From an uncultured Pelagibacteraceae bacterium (lineage in GTDB: Bacteria > Pseudomonadota > Alphaproteobacteria > Pelagibacterales > Pelagibacteraceae): DNA of 36,640 nt. This document shows positions 1-8,023 of this stretch, in pieces. The notes under the pieces were generated by a model. The model saw only the letters and a program-made list of their open reading frames with translations. It did not search any database and was not told where the DNA came from. Numbering within the stretch: position 1 is the stretch's first letter; each line of letters begins with the position of its first letter. The stretch spans positions 1 to 36,640 of the forward strand of contig CABXWY010000010.1 of the NCBI GenBank assembly GCA_902515985.1. Direction: 5' to 3'. A program made the translations under genes and the position numbers.

Positions 1-272
1 AAACTACAGTAAAAAATTTTGTTAATTTAGTTGCAAAATATTTAAAAATTAAAATAAAATGGAGAGGACATGGTATTAACGAAAAAGCTGTCGACGAAAA
101 AGGAAATATTATAGTAGCGTGTGATAAAGTTTATTACAGACCTTTAGAAGTCAATAGCCTATTAGGAGACTCAAAAAAAGCTAGACGTATTTTAAAATGG
201 AAGCCAAAAGTAAAAATAAATGATTTGATATCTGATATGGTAAAAACAGAATTTAATAAAGTTTCTTACTAG
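1..272 (+). CDS. gmd: GDP-mannose 4,6-dehydratase, C-terminal fragment (5' end outside window)
   Basis: About 89 codons are open from base 3 to a TAG at 270-272. The fragment shows the ending typical of GDP-mannose 4,6-dehydratase: a WRG-H-G stretch, then YYRPLEV, then LLGDSKKAR and LKWKPK, and a final short helix. In this family the R-P-x-E-V and LLGD-KA segments close the short-chain dehydrogenase fold around the GDP-sugar. The enzyme makes GDP-4-keto-6-deoxymannose, the substrate of the enzyme encoded next. The stop is 4 nt before the fcl start, so the two are one operon and a coherent GDP-L-fucose pathway. The catalytic Ser-Tyr-Lys region lies outside the window, so activity cannot be judged. 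Confidence 0.85.
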   Translation, partial: TTVKNFVNLVAKYLKIKIKWRGHGINEKAVDEKGNIIVACDKVYYRPLEVNSLLGDSKKARRILKWKPKVKINDLISDMVKTEFNKVSY

Positions 273-276
273 ATAT

Positions 277-1206
277 ATGAAAATTTTTTTAGCAGGTCAT
301 AAAGGATTAGTTGGATCAGCTATTCTTAGAAAGCTTATAGAAAAAAAATATAAGAATTTAGTTTTAGTTGATAAAAAAAAACTAAACTTACTTGATCAAA
401 AAGAAGTATTTAAATTTATAAAAAAAAAGAAACCAGATTTAGTAATTATCGCTGCAGCTAAAGTAGGAGGAATTTATTATAATAAAAGTAAAGGGGCAGA
501 TTTTATTTACGAAAATTTACAAATTCAAAATAATTTAATTCATGGTAGTTTTAAAAATAATGTAAAAAAACTAATTTTTTTAGGATCTAGTTGTATATAT
601 CCTAAATTTTCTAAACAACCTATTAAAGAGAAATATTTATTAACAGGCAAGTTGGAAGAAACTAATTCTCCTTATGCAACTGCAAAAATTGCAGGTGTAA
701 AAATGTGTGAGGCATATAATGATCAATATAAAACCAACTATATTTGCTTAATGCCAACTAATACTTATGGACCAAATGATAATTATCATAGTTTAAATTC
801 ACATTTTTTTGCTTCCTTAATTAAAAAAGCACACCAATGCAAAATAAGAAAAAAAAAAACTTTAACTATTTGGGGATCTGGTAGACCAAAAAGGGAAGTC
901 ATTTTTGTTGATGATATAGCTGATGCTTGTTTATTTTTTATGAAAAAAAATGTAAAAAACTTTTTGATAAATATAGGTACCGGAAAGGATAAAAGTATAA
1001 AAGATTACGCAAATTTTATTCTTAAAAAACTAAATCTTAAAGTGAAAATAAAGTTTGATAAAACCAAACCTGATGGTGTTCCTCGAAAAGTTTTGGATGT
1101 TTCTTTAGCAAGAAAGTACGGCTGGAAATCAAAAATTTCCTTAGATGATGGTTTTGATATTACCTATAAAGATTACTTAAAAAATAAAAATTATCTTAAA
1201 AAATAG
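277..1206 (+). CDS. fcl: GDP-L-fucose synthase (epimerase/reductase)
   Basis: The 309-residue product is close to the usual 310-320. It is an extended short-chain dehydrogenase: the N-terminal nucleotide-binding motif is GHKGLVGS (residues 7-14), a GSSCIYP strand carries the catalytic Ser (about 104-105), and the Tyr-Lys pair is YATAK (Tyr133, Lys137). The AAKVGGI segment near 60 and the MPTNTYGPND segment are typical of GDP-fucose synthases, which epimerise and then reduce GDP-4-keto-6-deoxymannose with NADPH. It sits 4 nt behind gmd in the same operon. The product is cytoplasmic and feeds surface glycans. The very Lys-rich composition matches the rest of the window. This is the last polysaccharide gene before the 5S rRNA. 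Confidence 0.93.
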   Translation: MKIFLAGHKGLVGSAILRKLIEKKYKNLVLVDKKKLNLLDQKEVFKFIKKKKPDLVIIAAAKVGGIYYNKSKGADFIYENLQIQNNLIHGSFKNNVKKLIFLGSSCIYPKFSKQPIKEKYLLTGKLEETNSPYATAKIAGVKMCEAYNDQYKTNYICLMPTNTYGPNDNYHSLNSHFFASLIKKAHQCKIRKKKTLTIWGSGRPKREVIFVDDIADACLFFMKKNVKNFLINIGTGKDKSIKDYANFILKKLNLKVKIKFDKTKPDGVPRKVLDVSLARKYGWKSKISLDDGFDITYKDYLKNKNYLKK

Positions 1207-1278
1207 ATTGTAAAGAATACACTCACTAATTCGTAGTAAATAGTCCTTAATTTACAATTGATTTTTTATTTTTTTTTT
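1207..1278 (+). terminator. Possible weak terminator after fcl
   Basis: ATTGTAAA at 1207-1214, directly after the fcl stop, is matched by its reverse complement TTTACAAT at 1251-1258, followed by a long T-rich run. The 36-nt loop and AU-only stem make it weak. It is the only structure between the sugar operon and the 5S gene. Confidence 0.35.
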
Positions 1279-1285
1279 ATATAAA
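1258..1285 (+). promoter_or_regulatory. Candidate sigma70-type promoter for the isolated 5S gene
   Basis: TTGATT (1258-1263) and TATAAA (1280-1285) are separated by 16 nt. Transcription would start about 1291-1292, right where the mature 5S begins. A local promoter is expected because the genes upstream are sugar genes, not 16S/23S. The region is T-rich, so chance boxes are possible; the match of predicted start to the RNA 5' end is the main support. Confidence 0.5.
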
Positions 1286-1289
1286 TTCA

Positions 1290-1408
1290 TTGCCTGGTGA
1301 TTATTGCGAAGGTGTAATACCCGATCCCATTCCGAACTCGGAAGTCAAGCCCTTCTGCGCCAATGGTACTTTGTCTTAAGACATGGAAGAGTAGGACATT
1401 GCCAGGCT
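1290..1408 (+). rRNA. rrf: 5S ribosomal RNA
   Basis: About 118 nt with 5S landmarks. GCCTGG at 1292-1297 pairs with CCAGGC at 1402-1407 as the terminal helix. The conserved CGATCCCATTCCGAACTCGG core of loops B/C follows, then GAAGTCAAGC and a GAGTAGGACATTGCCAGGC-type 3' end. No 23S or tRNA sequence is next to it: fcl lies 84 nt upstream and rpmJ starts about 15 nt downstream. In Pelagibacter genomes a large hypervariable region separates 5S from 16S-23S, and this arrangement matches. Mature ends are good to a few nt only. Confidence 0.95.
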
Positions 1409-1422
1409 ATTTTTTATTTTTT

Positions 1423-1548
1423 ATGAAAGTCAAAAGTTCTTTAAAGTCCCTAAAATTAAGAGATCTTAACTCAAAGTTAGTGAGAAGAAGAGGAAGAGTA
1501 TATATAATAAATAAAAAAAACCCAAAGTTTAAAGCCAGGCAAAAATAA
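1423..1548 (+). CDS. rpmJ: 50S ribosomal protein L36, zinc-less form
   Basis: The 41-residue product has the full L36 pattern: [11 protein letters not shown] start, [11 protein letters not shown] middle and NPKFKARQK end. The Cys and His ligands of zinc-binding L36 are absent, as in other alphaproteobacterial C-minus paralogues. The same frame stays open upstream into the 5S gene (an ATG at 1363), but that extension would read rRNA, and the family starts with MKV, so ATG 1423 is correct. Only about 15 nt of T-rich DNA separate it from the 5S 3' end, leaving no room for a promoter and no visible Shine-Dalgarno. It is probably transcribed with 5S and freed when the rRNA is cut out. Confidence 0.93.
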   Translation: MKVKSSLKSLKLRDLNSKLVRRRGRVYIINKKNPKFKARQK

Positions 1549-1560
1549 TCTTAATTTAGT

Positions 1561-2643
1561 ATGATAATTGGATCAATTTCAGAAAATAAAAACTTAGAAA
1601 AAAGAATTTCAATAACACCGGATATTTCAAAGAAATATATTTCAAATGGTTTTAAAGTTAAGATTGAAAAAGGTATAGCCAATCATCTGGGCATTAAAGA
1701 CGATGAATTCGCAAAGGTGGGCTGTGATTTAGATTCTAGAGAAAATATTTTAAAAGTCTCAGACGTATTGTTGCAAATGAATTTACCATCAGATGAAGAT
1801 TTAAAAATTATTAAAGAAAAAAATATTCTTATAGGTAATTTTAATTTAAATAATAATCAAGAAAAAATAAATAAGTATAAAAGTAAAATTTCAATTTTTT
1901 CATTGGAGTTATTGCCTAGAATAACACGAGCTCAATCAATGGATATTTTATCCTCTCAAGCAAATTTAGCAGGTTATAAAGCTGTTGTAGATTCATTTTC
2001 ATTATTTAAAAAAGCTATTCCAATGATGATGACAGCCGCAGGAACAGTTCCTGCAGCAAAAGTTCTTATTGTTGGGGCAGGTGTAGCTGGATTGCAAGCA
2101 ATCGCTACAGCAAAAAGAATGGGGGCAATTGTATTTGCAACTGATGTAAGATTAGCATCAAAAGAGCAAGTTGAAAGTTTAGGTGGAAAATTTTTAGTTG
2201 TTGAGGGTTCGGAAAATTTAGAAACTGAAGGTGGTTATGCGAAAGAGACTTCAGAAGACTTTAAGAAGAAACAGGAAAATCTTATTTTAGAAACTTTAAA
2301 AAAAATTGATATTGTGATTTGTACTGCTTTAATACCTGGAAAAAAAGCACCAAAAATTATAAATGAAAATATGATAGAAAATATGCAACCAGGTTCTATA
2401 ATTTATGATTTGGCAGCTTCACAAGGAGGTAATGCTGCATTTACAAAAACTGATGAGATAGTTGAAAAGAATGGTGTGATGATCGTAGGAGAAAGTGTTA
2501 TATTGAATAAACTCCCTGTATCAGCGTCAAATTTGTATGCAAAAAATCTATTTAACTTTGTATTAAATCTTTATGATAAAAAAAATAATAAAATTAATAT
2601 AAATATGGAAGATGAAATAGTTATAAACACATTGGTCAAGTGA
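1561..2643 (+). CDS. pntAA: NAD(P) transhydrogenase subunit alpha, part 1 (NAD-binding domain I)
   Basis: The 360-residue soluble protein is the NAD(H)-binding domain I of proton-translocating transhydrogenase. The N-terminus has the alanine-dehydrogenase/PNT form (KRISITPD), the RAQSMD segment at about 123-128 lies in the nucleotide-loop region, and the Rossmann glycine motif is VGAGVAGLQA (171-180). The final third holds the TALIPGKKAPK strand typical of the family. The stop at 2641-2643 is followed by the pntAB start one base later. The complex uses proton motive force to move hydride from NADH to NADP. The split into alpha1 and alpha2 chains is common in alphaproteobacteria. Confidence 0.96.
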   Translation: MIIGSISENKNLEKRISITPDISKKYISNGFKVKIEKGIANHLGIKDDEFAKVGCDLDSRENILKVSDVLLQMNLPSDEDLKIIKEKNILIGNFNLNNNQEKINKYKSKISIFSLELLPRITRAQSMDILSSQANLAGYKAVVDSFSLFKKAIPMMMTAAGTVPAAKVLIVGAGVAGLQAIATAKRMGAIVFATDVRLASKEQVESLGGKFLVVEGSENLETEGGYAKETSEDFKKKQENLILETLKKIDIVICTALIPGKKAPKIINENMIENMQPGSIIYDLAASQGGNAAFTKTDEIVEKNGVMIVGESVILNKLPVSASNLYAKNLFNFVLNLYDKKNNKININMEDEIVINTLVK

Positions 2644-2644
2644 T

Positions 2645-2953
2645 ATGGAAATAGATCCTTTTATTTTTAGATTTAGCATATTTATCTTAGCAATTTTTGT
2701 TGGGTACTATGTTGTTTGGAGTGTTACACCTTCGCTTCACACACCTTTAATGTCAGTCACGAATGCAATATCCTCAGTAATTATTGTTGGTGCTATAGTT
2801 GCGGCTTTAGCGGGAGATAACAATAAAATTTTTGATACTGCTAATATTTTTGGTTTTTTAGCTATAATTTTAGCAGCGGTTAATATTTTTGGAGGTTTTT
2901 TAGTAACTCATAGAATGTTGGCAATGTATAAAAAAAAAAAGAAAGATAAGTAA
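2645..2953 (+). CDS. pntAB: NAD(P) transhydrogenase subunit alpha, part 2 (membrane part)
   Basis: The 102-residue product has three hydrophobic segments (about 8-27, 37-57 and 67-90), with the conserved SVTPSLHTPLMSVTNAIS stretch between the first two, which is diagnostic for the PntA membrane part. The basic tail (KKKKKDK) should face the cytoplasm. It is one base behind pntAA and 2 nt ahead of pntB, so it is translated as part of a tight three-gene operon. It supplies membrane helices to the proton channel together with PntB. Confidence 0.95.
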   Translation: MEIDPFIFRFSIFILAIFVGYYVVWSVTPSLHTPLMSVTNAISSVIIVGAIVAALAGDNNKIFDTANIFGFLAIILAAVNIFGGFLVTHRMLAMYKKKKKDK

Positions 2954-2955
2954 AA

Positions 2956-4350
2956 ATGTCCTCAAATCTTTTAGCTGTATTTTACTTAATATCTGGAGTG
3001 CTTTTTATATTGGCACTAAGAGGTCTTTCGTCCCCTGAAACTTCTCGAAGAGGAAACTTTTTTGGAATTATAGGAATGGCTATAGCCATTGGAGTTACGG
3101 TTATTTCTATAGGTAATTTTTCAACTGGATTTATATTTTTGTTAATTTTTCTGGCAGTAGGTGGATCAATCGGAGCATTCATAGCTTTTAAAATACCCAT
3201 GACCGCTATGCCTGAACTTGTAGCCGGATTCCACAGTCTTGTAGGTCTAGCAGCTGTATTTGTTGCTATTTCTGCATTTTTAAATCCAGAAGTTTTCAAT
3301 TTAGGTTTCCCTGGAAACATTAAAATTGCAAGTTTAATAGAAATGTCTTTAGGAGCAGCCATTGGTGCAATAACTTTCACGGGATCTGTAATTGCATTTC
3401 TTAAGTTGAAAGGTTTAATGTCAGGATCACCAATTACATTTGTTGGTCAACACTTTATAAATCTTGCACTAGGAATAGCATTAATTGGTTTAATATTTTA
3501 TCTTTGTAATACACAACAAGAATATTTATTTTGGTCCTTAATTACTGTTTCATTCATTATTGGTATCCTTTTAATTATCCCAATCGGTGGAGCAGATATG
3601 CCAGTTGTTATATCAATGTTGAATTCTTATTCTGGTTGGGCTGCAGCAGGGATAGGTTTTACTTTAGAAAACAGTGCATTGATAATTACCGGAGCACTTG
3701 TAGGTTCTTCAGGGGCAATATTGTCCTATATAATGTGTAAGGGAATGAATAGATCATTCTTTAATGTAATTCTAGGAGGATGGGGTGCAAATGAGGAAAG
3801 TTCAAAATCCGCATCGAAAGAACAAAAGCCTGTAAAAAGTGGCAATGCTGAAGATGCAGCATTTTTAATGAAAAATGCATCCTCTGTAATTATTGTTCCA
3901 GGATACGGCATGGCTGTAGCCCAAGCTCAACATGCGTTAAGGGAGATGGTTGACTCACTAAAAAAAAATGGCGTTAAGGTATCTTATGCTATTCATCCTG
4001 TTGCAGGAAGAATGCCTGGACATATGAATGTTTTACTTGCAGAGGCAAATGTACCTTATGATGAAGTGTTTGAATTAGAAGACATAAATAATGATTTTGC
4101 AAACTGTGATGTAGCTTATGTAATAGGTGCAAATGATGTAACAAATCCAGTTGCAAAAACTGATCCTCAAAGCCCAATATACGGAATGCCTATATTAGAT
4201 GTAGAAAAATCTAAATCAGTATTGTTTGTAAAAAGAAGTCTATCCCCAGGTTATGCAGGAATAGATAATGATTTATTTTATAGAGAAAATACTTTAATGT
4301 TGTTTGCAGATGCAAAAAAAATGACTGAGGAAATAACTAAAAGTCTATAA
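2956..4350 (+). CDS. pntB: NAD(P) transhydrogenase subunit beta (membrane and NADP-binding domain III)
   Basis: The 464-residue protein matches the family length. The first 270 residues hold about eight or nine transmembrane helices, with PELVAGFHSLVGLAA and the GGADMPVVISMLNSYSGWAA region that lines the proton path. The C-terminal 170 residues are the NADP-binding domain III: the dinucleotide motif is VPGYGMAVAQAQ, followed by KVSYAIHPVAGRMPGHMNVLLAEANVPYD segments and GANDVTNPVA. The protein is complete and shows no missing family landmark. A minus-strand reading frame inside it is only a shadow of this coding sequence. Confidence 0.97.
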   Translation: MSSNLLAVFYLISGVLFILALRGLSSPETSRRGNFFGIIGMAIAIGVTVISIGNFSTGFIFLLIFLAVGGSIGAFIAFKIPMTAMPELVAGFHSLVGLAAVFVAISAFLNPEVFNLGFPGNIKIASLIEMSLGAAIGAITFTGSVIAFLKLKGLMSGSPITFVGQHFINLALGIALIGLIFYLCNTQQEYLFWSLITVSFIIGILLIIPIGGADMPVVISMLNSYSGWAAAGIGFTLENSALIITGALVGSSGAILSYIMCKGMNRSFFNVILGGWGANEESSKSASKEQKPVKSGNAEDAAFLMKNASSVIIVPGYGMAVAQAQHALREMVDSLKKNGVKVSYAIHPVAGRMPGHMNVLLAEANVPYDEVFELEDINNDFANCDVAYVIGANDVTNPVAKTDPQSPIYGMPILDVEKSKSVLFVKRSLSPGYAGIDNDLFYRENTLMLFADAKKMTEEITKSL

Positions 4351-4353
4351 GGA
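4349..4353 (+). promoter_or_regulatory. Ribosome binding site supporting a TTG start
   Basis: AAGGA overlaps the pntB stop and sits 5 nt before TTG 4359. No ATG or GTG gives a better N-terminus, so this short purine run decides the start of the transaldolase-like gene. Confidence 0.45.
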
Positions 4354-4358
4354 AAAAA

Positions 4359-5057
4359 TTGAGCACAAAAATTTTTTGTGATATCGCTGATATCAAAATA
4401 ATTCAAAAATTTACTAAAAAAAAAATAGTAAAAGGTTTTACGACAAATCCTTCACTGATTAGAAAGACAGGTGCCAAAGATTATCTTGGTTACTGCAAAA
4501 GTATTTTAAAAGCTTGCAAAAATAAACCAGTTTCGTTCGAAGTATTTGCAGATGATTATATTGAAATGAAAAAACAAGCTTTACTAATAAACAAACAAGG
4601 AAAAAATATTTATGTGAAGATTCCAGTTTGTAATTCAAAGGGAGTTTTTTCAGGTAAAATAATCAAATTTTTAAGCAATAATAAAGTAAAACTTAATATA
4701 ACTGCTGTATATACGGCAGCCCAGACAAAAAAAATTTTAAAAGTCATTAAAAAAAATTCAGATGTAATAATTTCAATTTTTATTGGAAGAGCTAGTGATG
4801 CAGGAAAAAATCCTTTACCCGAGCTAATAGAAAGTATTAAATTAGCAAAAAATTTTAAAAAAGTTAAAATTCTTTGGGCAAGTGTAAGAGAACCTTACAA
4901 CTATCTTCAGGCAAAAAAAACTGGATGTCATATAATCACAGTACCTCCAAGCATAATTGAAAAAATTGAAAATTTTGGAAAATCATACAATCAATTGACC
5001 TTAGAAACGGTTAGAACTTTTTTAATTGATAGTAAAAAATCAAAATTTAAAATTTAA
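4359..5057 (+). CDS. Transaldolase / fructose-6-phosphate aldolase-like protein (TTG start)
   Basis: The 232-residue product is close to the 214-220 of the small TalC/FSA class I aldolases. Landmarks are FCDIADI near the N-terminus, the GFTTNPSLI strand (26-34), IYVKIPV with the probable Schiff-base Lys87, ITAVYTAAQ, and SIFIGRASDAG. In this family the lysine forms the imine with a dihydroxyacetone-type donor. It starts with TTG, and its stop overlaps the next ATG by one base. Its neighbours downstream are glycan genes rather than pentose-phosphate genes, so it may make a sugar-phosphate for a surface glycan rather than act as general transaldolase. Substrate cannot be told from sequence. Confidence 0.82.
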   Translation: MSTKIFCDIADIKIIQKFTKKKIVKGFTTNPSLIRKTGAKDYLGYCKSILKACKNKPVSFEVFADDYIEMKKQALLINKQGKNIYVKIPVCNSKGVFSGKIIKFLSNNKVKLNITAVYTAAQTKKILKVIKKNSDVIISIFIGRASDAGKNPLPELIESIKLAKNFKKVKILWASVREPYNYLQAKKTGCHIITVPPSIIEKIENFGKSYNQLTLETVRTFLIDSKKSKFKI

Positions 5058-5731
5058 TGAAAATTTTTAACCATCCAATTTCCTTAAATTTCATAAAACA
5101 TACCTACTTTTCATTTAAAGCAAAAATCTCTTTAATAAGATTAACTCACAATTTTTTCCTAAAAAAAACAAAGTTAACAGGAAAAATAATTGACCTTGGA
5201 TCAGGGGAAGGATCAAATTTGACTTATTATGATTTTTTAGATCATAATAATGCAAATATAGAAAAAGCAGACTATTTTAAAAATGCAAAGAATAAAATCA
5301 ATTTAGAGCAAAATTTGTCAATAGGTGAAAACCAATACGATACAATAATTTTATTTAACACTATTGAACATATTGAAAATTACAAAAACTTAATTTCAGA
5401 AATTTATAGAGTTTTAAAAAAAAATGGAAATCTTGAACTATTTGTACCTTTTCTTGTTTTATATCATCCTGATCCAAAAGATATATTTAGACCTACACAT
5501 TATTATTTAGAAAAAATTTTGAAAGACAAAGGGTTTGATGTTCAAATTACATTAATTGGTGTTGGTCCTTTTTTTGCAGCTTATCAAAATATATTTAGAT
5601 ATTTTAAATTTCCTTTTTTTCAAACTATATTTTTTATTTTTTTCGATATTTTGAATAGATTTGTTAGAATCTTTTCTAAGGACTTTTCAAATTATTACTG
5701 TGGTATACACGCTTCATGTATTAAAAAATAA
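5057..5731 (+). CDS. Class I SAM-dependent methyltransferase, small-molecule or glycan type
   Basis: The 224-residue product has motif I as IIDLGSGEGSNL (44-55). An acidic strand end follows at NIEKADYF. The post-motif region YDTIILFNTIEHIENY leads into the Methyltransf_11-type helix and LKKNGNLELFVPF. A hydrophobic stretch around 180-205 (rich in Phe and Ile) may contact the membrane, but no clean transmembrane helix is evident. The ATG shares its A with the stop of the preceding gene, and the GT2 gene follows after 16 nt. Position between a sugar-phosphate enzyme and glycosyltransferases suggests it methylates a sugar or lipid-linked glycan. The acceptor is unknown. Confidence 0.8.
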   Translation: MKIFNHPISLNFIKHTYFSFKAKISLIRLTHNFFLKKTKLTGKIIDLGSGEGSNLTYYDFLDHNNANIEKADYFKNAKNKINLEQNLSIGENQYDTIILFNTIEHIENYKNLISEIYRVLKKNGNLELFVPFLVLYHPDPKDIFRPTHYYLEKILKDKGFDVQITLIGVGPFFAAYQNIFRYFKFPFFQTIFFIFFDILNRFVRIFSKDFSNYYCGIHASCIKK

Positions 5732-5747
5732 AATTTAAACATTTATT

Positions 5748-6737
5748 ATGAATTCAGCAATAGTTGTACTTAATTGGAATGATTGGAAAAACACAATCGA
5801 TTGTTTAGAGAGCATATATCAAAATGAGGGGAATTTTGACGTTTTTTTGATAGATAACGGATCAGATCTTAAAAATATATTAAATATATCTAGCTGGTAT
5901 GGAGGTAAATTAATATCAGACAGAAATTTCATAAAACCTAAATTTAAAAATTTTGGCGAATTAATTTTTATGAATTTTAAAAACAATATTTTCAACAAAA
6001 AAAAAGATATGCGAAATTTATATTTATTTAGAAATAAAAAAAATCTAGGTTTAACAATGGGGTTAAATCAGGCATATAGTTTTTTAATAAGAAATAATTA
6101 TGAATATATACTAAGAATTGACAATGATTTTGTAATTTCAAGAGAGTACTTTAAAAAGATTTCCCATACAATAAAATTGAATGGTATAGCCAGCGCATCA
6201 CCAAAAATAATGCATGCGCACATAAAAAAAAGTGTTTGGTTTAAGGGTTTTAAAATGACATGGTCATTTCTTAAGTTTCAAAGAACTATGAATCTTAAAA
6301 AAAAAAGATATTTTGATAATCAGAACTTAAATAAACTTGTAAGCACAGACGTGATAAGTGGTTGTTGTTCTATATATAAAGCAGATATCCTTAAAAAATC
6401 AGGATTAGGTGATGAGGAATTTTTTTATGGCCCAGAGGATATAGAATTATCTTACAGATTAAAGAAATATGGCAGATTAGTATGTGATCAAAAAATTAAA
6501 ACATTTCACAAAATAGCTAGAAGTTCACATGTAGCAAAAAAGTTAGACAGAACATTCGAGACAACTTATGGTTTTCTAACTTTAATAAAAAAAATAGGTA
6601 CGTTTTCTGATAAATTATTTGGATATACATTTTTTGTTATACGGGGTTTTTTTTATTCATTATTTGAGAAAAATAATGAAAAAAAAAAGGGATATAAAAA
6701 AGCTTTAGTTAAATTTTTCATAAAAAATGCAAAGTAA
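5748..6737 (+). CDS. Family 2 glycosyltransferase (rhamnosyltransferase-like)
   Basis: The 329-residue product is a GT-A fold enzyme. The N-terminus AIVVLNWNDW leads into the first nucleotide-binding strand, and FLIDNGSD is the UDP/dTDP-sugar acidic site. LRIDNDF puts the metal-binding D-x-D variant at residues 125-127, and the FYGPEDIELSYRL motif (about 226-237) supplies the probable catalytic acid. This is the layout of the WbbL/RfbF-like group that transfers a deoxyhexose to a growing surface glycan. Its 3' end overlaps the next gene by 11 nt. It has no signal peptide and probably acts on the inner face of the membrane. Donor and acceptor are not known. Confidence 0.85.
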   Translation: MNSAIVVLNWNDWKNTIDCLESIYQNEGNFDVFLIDNGSDLKNILNISSWYGGKLISDRNFIKPKFKNFGELIFMNFKNNIFNKKKDMRNLYLFRNKKNLGLTMGLNQAYSFLIRNNYEYILRIDNDFVISREYFKKISHTIKLNGIASASPKIMHAHIKKSVWFKGFKMTWSFLKFQRTMNLKKKRYFDNQNLNKLVSTDVISGCCSIYKADILKKSGLGDEEFFYGPEDIELSYRLKKYGRLVCDQKIKTFHKIARSSHVAKKLDRTFETTYGFLTLIKKIGTFSDKLFGYTFFVIRGFFYSLFEKNNEKKKGYKKALVKFFIKNAK

Positions 6738-7983
6738 AAAAAAATTAAAAAAGATTAATATTTATTTCTTTTTAATTCTCTACAGTTCACTAATAGTTGG
6801 ATTTACTTTTGATGAAAATTTAAATCTTGGATCTAAGCTAGATTGGTATGGAGCTAACTTAATGGTTATAAAGGATTTTTCTGAAAATTTTTATAAAACG
6901 TTTTTAAATTATGAAATTTATAATCATAGACACTCACCAGTTTATTTAATTTTTTTAAGTTTTTTTACAAGAATTGGTATTGATTTTGATATAATAAGAT
7001 TTTTACATCTTAATATAAGTTTAATATTAATTTTTTTATTTTTTAAATGTTTAAAGATAAAATTTAAAAATGTTGATAAAAATATCTTATTTTTACTTTC
7101 CATTTCAATTTTTCTATCACCAACATTTAGATCATTATCGATATGGCCAGATTCTAGAATTATAGGGTTAATTTTCTTTACTTTATCTATATATGAATTT
7201 TTAAAATTTGATTACAAAAAAAATATTAAATGTTTTTATAAAACATTAATTTTTGTCATTCTATCATCTTATATTAGCCCGAATTTTTCTATGTTTATTG
7301 TTTTCTATTACTTATATTTTTTTAAAAAAATAAATACTAAACATATCTATCTTAGCTTTTTGATGTGTTTGGCATCTAGTTTGCCAGCATTATATTATCT
7401 ATTTATACTCGATGTAAACTTTTTAATAGCACAAACGCCTGGAGCAAATTTAAGCGAAAAAGTTAGTTTGGATTTTAATATTTCAAATAAAATATTAATT
7501 ATTAGTTCAATAATTTTATTTCATCTTATTCCCTTTCTGATGAATAATAAATTTTTAAGTGAGTTTTTAAAATTTTTAAAAAAGAACTTTATCTTTGTTT
7601 TTATTTTTTTTATTTTCAATATTTATTTTTTTGATTATTTAATAGCTTTTACAGGCGGAGGAATATTTTTTCAGGTATCAAATTTAATATTTAATAATAA
7701 TATAATCTTTTATTTTTTTAGTTTTTTATCATTACTATTACTAGCTTATTTTTTTAGATATAATATTTATAACGCCTTATTGTACTCATTAGTTATACTA
7801 TCAAACGTTCAAAATACAATTTATCATAAATATTACGATCCATTAATTATGATAATATTTTTTTTGATGACAGTTCATTATTTACCAGAAAGATTTGTTT
7901 TAATTAAAAGGAATTTGTTAATTTTATATATGTTTTACTCTATATTTATATTAGCAAGGATTTTTAAAAATTCATTTTTTTAA
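6727..7983 (+). CDS. Multi-pass membrane protein, possible GT-C glycosyltransferase
   Basis: The 418-residue product is extremely rich in Phe, Ile and Leu, with roughly nine to eleven transmembrane helices. After the first helix comes an acidic loop (FDENLNLGSKLDWYG, 28-42), then a short HRHSPVYLIFLSFF segment. An acidic first outside loop followed by a His/Pro-rich stretch resembles GT-C enzymes that use polyprenyl-phosphate sugars, but no signature proves it. It overlaps the GT2 gene by 11 nt, so the two are translationally coupled. It could instead be an O-antigen polymerase-like or unknown membrane protein. It ends the four-gene block before murB. Confidence 0.5.
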   Translation: MQSKKKLKKINIYFFLILYSSLIVGFTFDENLNLGSKLDWYGANLMVIKDFSENFYKTFLNYEIYNHRHSPVYLIFLSFFTRIGIDFDIIRFLHLNISLILIFLFFKCLKIKFKNVDKNILFLLSISIFLSPTFRSLSIWPDSRIIGLIFFTLSIYEFLKFDYKKNIKCFYKTLIFVILSSYISPNFSMFIVFYYLYFFKKINTKHIYLSFLMCLASSLPALYYLFILDVNFLIAQTPGANLSEKVSLDFNISNKILIISSIILFHLIPFLMNNKFLSEFLKFLKKNFIFVFIFFIFNIYFFDYLIAFTGGGIFFQVSNLIFNNNIIFYFFSFLSLLLLAYFFRYNIYNALLYSLVILSNVQNTIYHKYYDPLIMIIFFLMTVHYLPERFVLIKRNLLILYMFYSIFILARIFKNSFF

Positions 7984-8023
7984 TATTAGATTTTTAATAT
8001 ATCTTACTATAAAAATAAGCTTA

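Noticed and set aside
1363..1422. Upstream extension of rpmJ to ATG 1363
   Set aside because: It would translate the 3' part of 5S rRNA; the L36 family starts at the internal MKV.
2982..3380. Minus-strand open frame inside pntB
   Set aside because: Codon shadow of a well-conserved membrane protein gene; no family resemblance.
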